Below are positions 36,241-45,814 of a stretch of DNA of 64,000 bases, piece after piece. Source of the stretch: Melampsora larici-populina 98AG31 (taxonomy: Eukaryota > Basidiomycota > Pucciniomycetes > Pucciniales > Melampsoraceae). Position numbers and translations under genes: made by a program. The notes beneath the pieces are model-generated. The model saw nothing but the letters and a program-made list of their open reading frames with translations. It was not told the origin of the DNA and did not search any database. Numbering within the stretch: the stretch's first letter is position 1; the number at the start of each line of letters is the position of its first letter. The DNA lies in NCBI RefSeq assembly GCF_000204055.1, contig NW_006768776.1, forward strand, positions 537,810 through 601,809. The letters run 5' to 3'.

Positions 36241-36546
36241 TGTAAGGATGTAGACAAGTATGGCTTTAGACAGGATGGATACGGATTACTTTAACTTAGC
36301 CCTGGCTCCACGTTGGGTTCTCTTCTCTTCACGAACCCCGACTGGAGCTAGGTAAGAGTTATCATCTCATTATCGCATTTCACTTTAGATTGTTCTGATC
36401 ATGTTTCTGTTCTCTTCACAAACCCCGACTGGAGATAGCTGGACCATTGTAATGCACACACCGGTTCTAGATTAGTTTCAGTGGTTAAGAACCACCGTGA
36501 GAGTTCCCTGAGAGCATAGTGAAGGTTTCTTATTCAGAACCTTACA
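36241..36546 (+). repeat. 5' LTR
   Basis: 306 bp, from TGTAAGGATG to AGAACCTTACA. It holds an internal repeat: TTCTCTTCACRAACCCCGAC and TGGAGMTAG appear twice about 105 bp apart. Confidence 0.95.
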
Positions 36547-36646
36547 CTTTTTTAATCTAGTCCCAAAGCTTATTTTTCCTTCTTGAAAATCCTTGACTTC
36601 GAACCGAAAATCTGACAACTTCAACTGCCCCCAAACTGCTGATCAC
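36547..36646 (+). promoter_or_regulatory. leader after 5' LTR; no standard primer-binding site seen
   Basis: The DNA right after the LTR (CTTTTTTAATCTAGTCCC) does not start with the usual TGG of a tRNA-type primer site. Its TAATCTAG is the reverse complement of CTAGATTA inside the LTR (about 36468), which would allow self-priming of the Tf1 kind, but an 8-base match can arise by chance. Confidence 0.3.
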
Positions 36647-38569
36647 ATGGCATTCAATCTACCTAGTAATTTCTGCACCAATCCCGACGTTATCCTACAA
36701 AAATTTTGATCTTCTGAACCTGGTGAATCACCGCCTGCACCTCCTCCACCGCGTTACAATTGGATCACAGAAGGAGAAGAGACTGAGACTCCTGAAAAAC
36801 CAATACAAACGATTTACCCGTCATCCTCTCATACCTTAGTTTCATCTTTGCAACCAGAACCAACTCTTACTCCAGACGCTTGTATAGTTTGAGAATTTTT
36901 TCATTGTGCTAATTTAAAGACACCGCTAGTCCCTGGTCAAAGCTTTGTCCACACTCCAATGCAGCAAGCGCCAGCCAAATCCTCGCGACGCGCCGGCGAG
37001 ATTCCGGCCACGGACGTGATGTCTCATGATCAGATCATCATGACTCTGCAAGCTAAAGTCGAAAAGTTAGAACAGGAGAAATCGGAGTGGGAGACAAAGG
37101 CTCAACTGGCTATCGCTGACCGTGATCCAATCGAGGCACTTGAACAAACCATTGCGCAATTAGTGACGGAACGGTCACCCAACACAGCCCAAAGCGCAGG
37201 TTCGAATAATCCCTTTGCATCGTACCGAAACAGTGCCACGACACCAACACCAGCCGGTCCTTGTGGCCAACGACTTGTGGATACAAGTATTGCTCAAGAG
37301 CTAGTGGAATCAAGTCCTGTCATGGCCGACCAAAGCTCACCAAGGCCAGTATTACAACCACCCACATTGTCGATCGGTCAGGCCTTTACACAACCTGTAG
37401 AAGGCAATCAAGAAGAAACTCAAAGAGTCTCATTCAGCACCTTTGTCAATCCGCTCTTGAACCCCCGAAACCGGCCTATGGCGACTGTTCATGAACCACC
37501 TAGAGACGAGAACATACCGAAAAGCCCAATTGCACTTGAAGAACGCGCCAGTAATCAACCCCGATTAAGCAAAGTATAAGCAAGTGATTTGAAGGTATCG
37601 GAAGTACCAAGGTTCAGTGGACCATCCGAAAACCCGGAGGCCTTGTTCAATTGGCGACACTTGATAGAACAGTACTTTGAATTAAAAAACTTATTGGACC
37701 ATCATCAGCGATTCATCATTCTGGGCTCCGTTATGATTGAACCACGAGCAGGAGCCTGGTACGTTAATTCACGGGCAGATTTAGAGTGCATGACTTGGGA
37801 GGAAATAATGCATGAGTTGGCATCAGAGACCTTACCTACGGGATGGCTAGAAGACACAGAACGAAGCATCAGACAATTACGGATGGGAATCAATGAGGAC
37901 TTTAAAACTTACGTTGGAAGAGCTAGAGATTTATACAACTTAGTTCAGATCAAATCATCACTCACCGCTAGAAACCTGGTCAAATATATCGTTTGGGGGA
38001 CACCGGACATCTTTCAACGCTGGATTAAAGATTGACAATTGCTACAAGTGCAAGACTTCAAATTATTACCTTTCATCTCGGCGGCAAACAACGTATGGGA
38101 TCTAGTGGTGGCAAGTAATTTGATGCCTCGAGTTCAATCACGCCAACCAGTGCATCATCAGACCAGTAACTACACCGCGACGCAACAAATCACTCCTAGT
38201 AATCCAGCACCAGACGCTCAAACGTCAGAGCAACGCGCTGACCAGGTGTGGCGTTACTTCTCGTATATGAGACACTTAGGTCTATGTGGCATCTGTCGAA
38301 CTGCTTGTGGGAAGTCAGACTGTAAGGGACCTGTAAAGGGACCTTACGTTGCGTTACCCAGTCTAGAAGTCTTTAACCCGGGTCCTAGACCTAATCGTCG
38401 TCAAGAAACAAGTGGCAACGTGAACACACGACCTTCACATGCAACTCAACAAGCCAGCCAACCGGGAGCACCTACCAGTAAACCCCCGGGTCGACCATCC
38501 AACCAAGCACCACTGGTGGCCAGCATTGCTGAGAAACCACTTGTTCGCCAAGGATCTCGCTCGTTATGA
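36647..38569 (+). pseudogene. gag: gag of Ty3/Gypsy element, four in-frame stops
   Basis: ATG at 36647 (MAFNLPSNF). One frame continues to TGA 38567-38569, interrupted by TGA 36707-36709, TGA 36890-36892, TAA 37577-37579 and TGA 38033-38035. It contains a coiled-coil-like stretch (LQAKVEKLEQEKSEWETKAQ), the capsid-like region (FSGPSENPEALFNWRHLIEQ, SIRQLRMGINEDFKTYVGRA) and a late Cys cluster (CGICRTACGKSDC) that may be a zinc knuckle. It would package the element RNA. Pol follows in the +1 frame. Confidence 0.8.
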
Positions 38570-41500
38570 AGAAGCGGATCGAGTACTAGTTGCTCATTTG
38601 GCAAACAATAAGGAGGATGGAAGGTGCGTCGATGCCCTTGAGCCCAATACCAAGTCTATCATTTTGAATTTGAAAATCAATGGTGTTGACGTTTGTGCTT
38701 GTATTGACTGTGCAGCGGAAACGAATCTGATGGCGGATCAACTATCAAAGCAAGCAAAAATTCCGCGTCGACCTCTAATCTCACCAGTTGAAGTTCGTTT
38801 GGCAATTGATGATAAGGAGGCAACCATTTTTCTTCAAAGATTTTGCTTTGCAAATGTTGCATCAACTGAACCCGCACTCCGGTTTGGATCAACTTTTTTC
38901 AAGATTGCACCGTTAGGAAACAACTTTGATGTTATTCTTGGAACCCCCTTCTTAGAGAAATACCACCTAGATGTATCCTTGCATGAACGTACTGTAAAGC
39001 ATGTACCTAGCAAGACTACACTTAGAGAAGCGGGCACGGAGATTGAACTGAAGGAACATATGACCAAATCAATGATCGCGTGTGTAATTCAGAACTTGAC
39101 TCAGGTTCAAGATTCGCAAGAGTTGTCAGCTCGAGAGGAGAAAGTTTTGAGGTAATTTGCTGATTTGTTTCCAGAGGAGCTACCACCTGTAGCCTCTGAT
39201 GAGGAGGACGATTTTTTCCCTCCGGAAGGTCAAAATGAGTCATCAAAGGTTTGGCATAAGATAATATTGACAGACCCTAATGTTGTCATCAACGAGAAGC
39301 AGTACGCGTACCCTCAAAAGTATTGGGGAGCGTGGCGGAAACTCATTGATCAACATTTAGCAGCCGGCCGTATCAGAAAGTCCAAAAGTCAATATGCTTC
39401 ACCTTTGATGATAATTCCAAAGAAAGATACCTCTGCATTACCACGCTGGGTTTGTGACTATGGAACACTGAACACATTCACAGTGAAAGACCACTCACCA
39501 CTACCAAACATTGATGAAGCGGTCAGGATAGTTGGAAAAGGGAAAATCTTTTCAGTTATAGATCAAATCAATTCCTTTTTTCAGACAAAAATGAGAGAAG
39601 AAGATGTTCCTTTGACAGCAGTCAAGACTCCCTTTGGACTTTATGAATGGATGGTCATGCCAATGGGTTTGACAAATGGACCGGCAACCCATCAAGCACG
39701 CGTGGAAGAGGCATTAGGAGATTTAACTGGTGAGATTTGTGTGGTTTACATTGATGATGTGGTGGTATTTTCAGATTCAGTTGAGGAGCACGAGTTACAT
39801 GTGAGGGAAATTCTTTGAAGACTGCAAGCCGCAAAATTGTATTGTTCACCATCAAAAAGTAAATTATTTTGTCGCAAGATCAACTTCTTGGGATATGAAA
39901 TCAGTGCAGGTGGTATTTGCCCAGACGAGCAAAAGGTGGAGAAAGTTACCAAGTGGAAGACACCAGTTTCTCAAAAGCAATTGCTGCGCTTTCTAGGAAC
40001 AGTACAATTTATGAAGAAATTTGTAGATGGACTGGCACACTACGTTGGAACCTTATTGCCATTGACGAGTACAAAGCGGAAGAGTGAACCCTTTACGCGG
40101 GGTGAAGCGGAAGACAAGGCATTTGAGAACATCAAACAAATTATGACAACTTTGACGGTTTTGAAGACGTTGGATTACGAGTCGGAAGACCCAGTCTGGT
40201 TGTTCACAGATGCAAGTGGACATGGACTGGGCGCAGCTTTGTTTCAAGGAGCAGAGTGGGACAAATCATCCCCAATTGCTTATGAAAGTAGGACAATGAC
40301 CCCCGCGGAACGCAACTACCCAGTTCATGAACAAGAACTCTTAGCTGTCATCAATGCACTTCAAAAATGAAAACTACTGCTTCTTGGGTTGAAAATCAAT
40401 GTTATGTCGGATCATCACTCACTCACTCACTTAATGACACAACACAACCTGAGCCGTCGACAAACGCGATGGCTAGAGACTCTTTCACAATTTGATCTTA
40501 ATTTCAAGTATCTTAAGGGAGAAGACAACACCGTTGCAGATGCGCTTTCTTGTATTGAGGAGGTGGCCTTGTGTGAGGTCAGACCAACTTTCGACACCGA
40601 AACATTAGACATGATTAAAGCGGGGTACGAATTTGATCAGTTCTGTGTACGATTACGTTCAACCCTTCCACTACGACCAGGTACTGAAGTAAAGGAAGGC
40701 CTGATTTTTTTGGACAACCGTCTAGTTATTCCAGACACCAACGGGTTGAGGCAAAGGTTGATTGAACAAGTTCATACGTCGTTAGGACATCTCGGTAGTT
40801 TGAAAACTCTTCTACAACTCAGGATTGAGTTCTTCTGGCCTAACCTAACTAATGACGTCAAGAACTTTGTAGCACACTGTGATACCTGTCAAAGGACTAA
40901 GGCACGAACAACGCTCACCTCAGGCAGGATGCAAACGAACGATGTACCACAGGTACCAATGGAACATATTGCTCTGGACTCCATTGGTCCTTTCCCGAAA
41001 GTCAGAAACTACAATATGTTGCTTTCAGTGACTTGCAGACTATTGGGTTTTGTTTGAACCATCCCGGCGTGCCAGACAGATACGGCTGAACGAACGGCGC
41101 AAAGATTTTTCACAGCTTGGCTCGCTATCTTTGGAGCACCACAGACTATGATCGGTGACCGGGACAAGCTGTGGACTTCGACGTTTTGGCAAGAACTGCA
41201 CAAGCTGTTACATATAGATGTTCATTTGACTACGGTGTATCATCCTCAAAGTGATGGCCGCAGCAAGAAATGTAACAAGACTATAGTTCAAATCCTCCGA
41301 CAGTTGCTCTTGTCAAGGCACGGTAAGTGGCTAGAGTCTCTGCCTTCCGTTGAGTTTGCCATCAACACGGCGGTCACCGTAGCGACAGGCATTTCACCGT
41401 TTGAATTCGTCTATGGTAGAAAACCACGTCTTTTCCTGATCAATGCACCAGTCACGACTTCCAATTTGAACGCCTCTTCATGGATCAGCAAGCGTCAAGC

Positions 41501-41843
41501 CTTGTGGGCAGAGGCACAAGATAGCCTGTGGACCAATCGAATCTCCCAAGCGGTTCATTACAATAACCAACGAAGAGAAGGTGAGACATTGACAGTAGAT
41601 GATTGGGTCCTTGTGGATAGCAAAGACAGACAGCAAGTCATAGGTGTGCCAGGAAGACCAAAGGCAAAGCTACGGCCACGTTATGATGGACCCTATCAAG
41701 TCATTGAATGCTTTAATGATGGACGGAACTTCAAGCTGAAGCTCAACAGCGACAACAATTCACACCCCGTATTTCACATTTTGAAACTCAAGAAATACAA
41801 AGGAGATGGTGGAATGGAAGAGCAGGAAGGGACACGCGAGTGA
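38535..41843 (+). pseudogene. pol: pol of Ty3/Gypsy element, four in-frame stops
   Basis: The frame opens near FAKDLARYEEADRVL. Protease: CIDCAAETNLM and VILGTPFL (usual active-site triplet is D-S/T-G, here D-C-A). RT: YASPLMIIPKKD, FSVIDQINSFFQ, FGLYEWMVMPMGL and VVYIDDVVVF (catalytic pair intact). RNase H: LFTDASGHGLGAAL. Integrase: zinc-binding C-D-T-C, HIALDSIGPFP and IGDRDKLW (Asp residues kept), but the usual Glu in the DGxxE block is Lys (SDGRSKKCN). Stops: TAA 39153-39155, TGA 39816-39818, TGA 40368-40370 and TGA 41055-41057, in contexts LR-FADLF, IL-RLQ, LQK-KLLLL and FV-TIPA, where Gln, Arg, Trp and Arg are expected. The C-terminal end at 41843 has no chromodomain. Confidence 0.9.
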
Positions 41844-42248
41844 CCTAGGTGTCAAAGTAAGTCCCACCTTAATTAGTATGCACCGCCGAAGGCTACCCCC
41901 CAAAATTTTTCAAAAACGACTCCTTGGCCACGCCCGTGAGCACCACACGATGTTTGTTCTCCTTTCAAATTTCCAGATACAAACGCGGCACCAAGGAAGT
42001 GAAGGTTGAAAGACACAAATTACCTCAAGAAAAATTAAATTACCTCAAGACCAATTTAAATGACCTCAAGATCAAATTTCACAACACTTCAAGACAATTT
42101 CATCATCAAGTTTCAATTTTTTTTCTTTTTCAAATTTTGTCTTTTTTTCTTATTTTCAAACATTATGAATTTTTTAGGGGCGAGTTATGCCATTTTTTTT
42201 TCTTTTTTCTCTAATTTTTTATTGAAGATGTTAGGACCTTTTTTTTAG

Positions 42249-42259
42249 GTGGGGAGGGA
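42249..42259 (+). promoter_or_regulatory. polypurine tract
   Basis: GTGGGGAGGGA lies directly before the 3' LTR, the position where plus-strand DNA synthesis is primed. Confidence 0.75.
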
Positions 42260-42565
42260 TGTAAGGATGTAGACAAGTATGGCTTTAGACAGGATGGATA
42301 CGGATTACTTTCACTTAGCCCTGGCTCCACGTTGGGTTCTCTTCTCTTCACGAACCCCGACTGGAGCTAGGTAAGAGTTATCATCTCATTATCACATTTC
42401 ACTTTAGATTGTTCTGATCATGTTTCTGTTCTCTTCACGAACCCCGACTGGAGCTAGCTGGACCATTGTAATGCTCACACCGGTTCTAGATTAGTTTCAG
42501 TGGTTAAGAACCACCGTGAGAGTTCCCTGAGAGCATAGTGAAGGTTTCTTATTCAGAACCTTACA
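42260..42565 (+). repeat. 3' LTR
   Basis: 306 bp, the same length as the 5' LTR, with five single-base differences (two A/G, three transversions) and no gaps. It is followed by the target duplication CATAA. Confidence 0.95.
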
Positions 42566-42570
42566 CATAA

Positions 42571-43201
42571 GAGACTGAAATATTGGAGCTTGTCTCCTCC
42601 TGTCAAATGACTGGAAATCCATTTGAGTATTTACCTATTACAAGCGCATGCAAATACATATGTGTACCTTTCAAGTTCCTCTTTGGGCTCAGTCCTAAAG
42701 GCACTCATGGGAATGTGAGCATCACATTTGCGCTGTGTGCTGAACTGCAATTTGTGGCATTTCCTTGAAGTTCAAGGACTCAGTTTCTCTGTCCTGGACT
42801 CAGCTTTTTGCTATGTAAGTATGTCGCCATTGATGAAAGGTTTTGTTTCTGCCGCCTCAATCTTGACCATAACTCAGTTTTGAAGCAGGCTGCTTTGCCG
42901 TGTGCTCAGCTTTTTGCTGAGTCTGTCTGCTGGAGGTGAACTTTTTTTGTCTATACCTTTCTGCCTTCTCAACCTAGTCTATCACTCAGTACTGAACGCG
43001 GTTGAGGCTTTGGTGTTGGGTGTCAAGTCGCACAGGCCAGCTAAAACTTGAATCAACCTATAATTAGAGAGCAAAGATGAGCTTGATCAGAGGCCTCCAA
43101 TGCACCACATAGTCTACTAACCTTCTCATCAATTTGCCACCGTAACCAACCGGTTCAACACTTCACCTTTTACTGATCCCCTTCATACCACCAATCTCAC
43201 C
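42571..43201. other. intergenic
   Basis: No gene is supported. It contains CTCAGCTTTTTGCTGAG (about 42904-42920), a short hairpin, and repeats of CTCAGCTTTTTGCT. Confidence 0.35.
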
Positions 43202-43462
43202 ATGACCACGCCAGGCCAAATTGTACCTTCAGATATCCAACAACACAAATATTATGAGAAAGGTCAGATGGTCCCCAACACAATCAAGTATTTGCTCAAG
43301 CCCAATGTAGATTATGACGCAAGAGGTACTAAAAAAGAAGACCTTTGAGATATGATGAAGCATTCCAGAATTGACCAAGCAAAATACCCTGCTCGCTGGA
43401 AGAAAGACAGGCTCCTCAAAAGTTACAAGGACGAAGTACTTCCCGGCCTTAGGGCCACATGG
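43202..43462 (+). pseudogene. first exon of an unknown gene, one in-frame TGA
   Basis: ATG at 43202 follows a CA-rich leader. The 87 codons (MTTPGQIVPSDIQ, TIKYLLKPNVDYDARGTKKE, then DMMKHSRIDQAKYPARWKKD and YKDEVLPGLRATW) end exactly at a good donor (GTAAGT at 43463). TGA 43346-43348 interrupts between KKEDL and DMMK. The LKPNVDYDARGTKKEDL part resembles a SAP-type helix-turn-helix, which would suggest nucleic acid binding; this is only a resemblance. No downstream exon was found. Confidence 0.45.
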
Positions 43463-45361
43463 GTAAGTCTTCTTGGTCTCGGTGTATCCAAGCAAATGTC
43501 TTGCAAAAGTAGCCAGTTATTGGCTTATTGCTTTGGTTGAGTCTGGAATGGAGTTGCAAACCAAAGCTTTCAGGGATTTCACGGCTCCGCCTTTCCTACA
43601 GTGGTGAGATACTATGTTTTTCGAAGTGAACATCAGGATCACTGAAACTCTAAACATTTTAAACATCTGGACAACCCCATGATCAGTGAGTTCAACCCTG
43701 ACACGTAAGTTGCAAGGTGTTGGGTGATATGACAAGTTGGAACAATGATGATTTGTCAAAATAAAACAAGCTCAATATATACTCAAACGTTGGTTCCAAG
43801 CGAGCCTTGTGGACTTTGAACTCTCAATCACAAACTCTTAATGTTTGTATACAATGGCAGGAGAGAAACCCAAGGGTTGATTGACCCTGGACAATGAAGG
43901 TTGTGTTGATCATTTCTGAAAAGATCGAACCGCCAATCTGGGAACCTCTGGGTGCTGATTTTATCCCTCAAAGGGGTGTTTATACTTGTACAGCATGCGC
44001 CGAGTCCAGAAATCAATCAAAATACAATCACTTTTTGTTCAGACCTCTCTGTGTGAGCATGTTGATGTGCTACACAAATACAGACATGGTGACATTAGGC
44101 TCAAGGAATGTAACCCCAATCCCAACTGGGCCTTGTGAAAGGGGAACATTGGCTCCCATACAGAGAATTGTGCATCTCTTGTGCCATGGTTTTGTTGTTG
44201 GAACCAGAGTTGGTTGTCTGAGAAAGGAAGTGCATGCGGAAGACACGGTCAGTGTGCAAGTACAATAAGAATGAACCAAATAAAATCAAGTACATAGATG
44301 AGAGTACTTATCTTATCTACTAAACCGTGTTTAACAAATATGTTGACAATTGGTTTGGCCAGCCATTTGCCCTTGTGCTCCCACACAACAAGCTTGAGGG
44401 TCAGATGGGGACCTAAAAATTGCCACCGATTGTTGATGTACGTCACCCCGGCACCAATGAAGGTGTGTTGGTTCCCCTTTGTGGTTGGTCCACATGTCTT
44501 GTTGGAGGCTGATCTAACTGGTCAGGCCCTATGTGTGAAGGTATCAACATAGCGGTCAGATAATGGAGAAGACTAAGAATGAACTTTGGACCATACCTTG
44601 AGTTCCTCAAAAACTACCTTCTTCATTGACAGATTCTAACATTTGGCTTCATTGACAGATTCTAACATTTGGCTTCATTTGCAGCTCATTTTTGACCATA
44701 CAATCAAACTTTGGGTCAAAGGTAAGCTACAGCCATTTGGAGCCATGGGTCGGTCATTTGATTCCAGGGTAGAGCATGTGAGCTCAACCACAAGCACATC
44801 ATCTGATTAAAGATCAGATTGTCAAACTTTGATTTCAAGCCTACAACTGCAAATGAGGAAATTGATCCTGGGTTGTTTTTGTTGGTGGATTGGGATTCTT
44901 TGGCCTTGGCAACCAAAAGTGGAACTCAAAGCCCTGCTGCTTTAGCTTGGTTACAACCGGGACATCCTACCTTAGAGCGACCATTAGTGGTATATCCATT
45001 GCAATGAGTCTTCAAATTGGATGTGTAGTTGGTTTGGCTGACTCAAACAACTACTGGTTTTTTGGGATTTGTAGTGCACCATGAGCATGGATATGACAAG
45101 CAAGGCAATGTGACATCCTACATTGATTGATATAAAAAGGGGTAGGATTTCTTTCTGGCCGAATGACTTTGAAAAGTTGAGAACCAAACTCACATCCCCT
45201 TTTTTGTGGAACGGTTCTCCAAAGTACTTGATGAGTGATTTGTGCTCATCCTGTTCCAACAGAGTTCGCTGACCTTGAATTTTGACTTTTGCATTTTCTT
45301 TGTCCAAATTGGCGACAAGAGTTGCACAAATGACCAACGACAAGCTGGTTGGGAGTATCTA
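43463..45361. other. no supported gene; relic fragments
   Basis: Several frames of 60-125 codons lack motifs. A diverged copy of an inverted-repeat arm is at 44051-44092. GATTCTAACATTTGGCTTCATT occurs twice in tandem, 26 bp apart (about 44632-44679). Confidence 0.35.
44051..44092. repeat. diverged single arm of the 32333-32626 element
   Basis: Aligned with the right arm at 32586-32626, nearly all differences are transitions: CGTCGACG has become TGTTGATG and ACACGGATAC has become ACACAAATAC. No matching left arm was found nearby. Confidence 0.6.
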
Positions 45362-45814
45362 TTATGTTATCCAAATCAAGAAAAACAAAACAATGTTATT
45401 CATATAAGGACTAACAGTACAAGATTTGAGATTCAATGAAAGGATGAAGAGACATATGTCTTTGCCTGTGAATGTGCTGCTACTTGAATGGGCCTTCTTG
45501 TTCTTTTTGTTCTTGTGAACTGACTTTCCCTTCTTCTTTGACATTCTTAAATATTCATCTTTGGTTGGATGTGGTTCATTTGATTTGGATTTGTCTTCAT
45601 CAGCCAATTCAATCACTGTGACAGAGGATGCCCGCTTACGCTTCAAAGGCCCGGGGCTGGGTTGAACTGACACATCAGAAAGTCGCCTTTGAGAATCGTG
45701 GCTTGGTGTAAACATGCTGGGATTGGAGGGGGGTTGTTGCGGACGTTGAGGCCGACCAACTGAAGACATCTGGTTGAAAGGTGAGGCAGTGGATTTCCAA
45801 GATTGTGATGGCAT
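45362..45814 (-). CDS. Ser/Lys-rich hypothetical protein, probable first exon
   Basis: ATG at 45814 is preceded on the minus strand by a leader-like CA/TC-rich stretch. The first 115 residues are Pro/Ser/Gln-rich then basic (LKRKRASSVTVIEL, DEYLRMSKKKGKSVHKNKKN), like a nuclear targeting region. The last 30 residues are hydrophobic and probably read into an intron. I have a weak impression of the N-terminal part of rust hAT-like proteins with BED fingers, but no finger is present, so function is left open. Confidence 0.4.
   Translation of the reverse strand: MPSQSWKSTASPFNQMSSVGRPQRPQQPPSNPSMFTPSHDSQRRLSDVSVQPSPGPLKRKRASSVTVIELADEDKSKSNEPHPTKDEYLRMSKKKGKSVHKNKKNKKAHSSSSTFTGKDICLFILSLNLKSCTVSPYMNNIVLFFLIWIT

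Larger units (their letters stand above)
36241..42565 (+). mobile_element. Ty3/Gypsy LTR retrotransposon, full length, inactivated
   Basis: It has two 306-bp LTRs starting TGTAAGG and ending CCTTACA, a 5-bp target duplication CATAA (36236-36240 and 42566-42570), and gag followed by pol in the order protease, RT, RNase H, integrase, which defines Ty3/Gypsy. A polypurine tract ends at 42259. The LTRs differ at five positions, so the insertion is fairly young. Nevertheless gag holds four in-frame stops and pol four. Confidence 0.95.

Noticed and set aside
37195..37215. tRNA B-box-like GGTTCGAATAA
   Set aside because: Lies inside the gag frame and no A box or cloverleaf can be formed around it.
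42040..42250. Hydrophobic Phe/Ser-rich frames before the 3' LTR
   Set aside because: They read through poly-T tracts of the retroelement 3' untranslated region.
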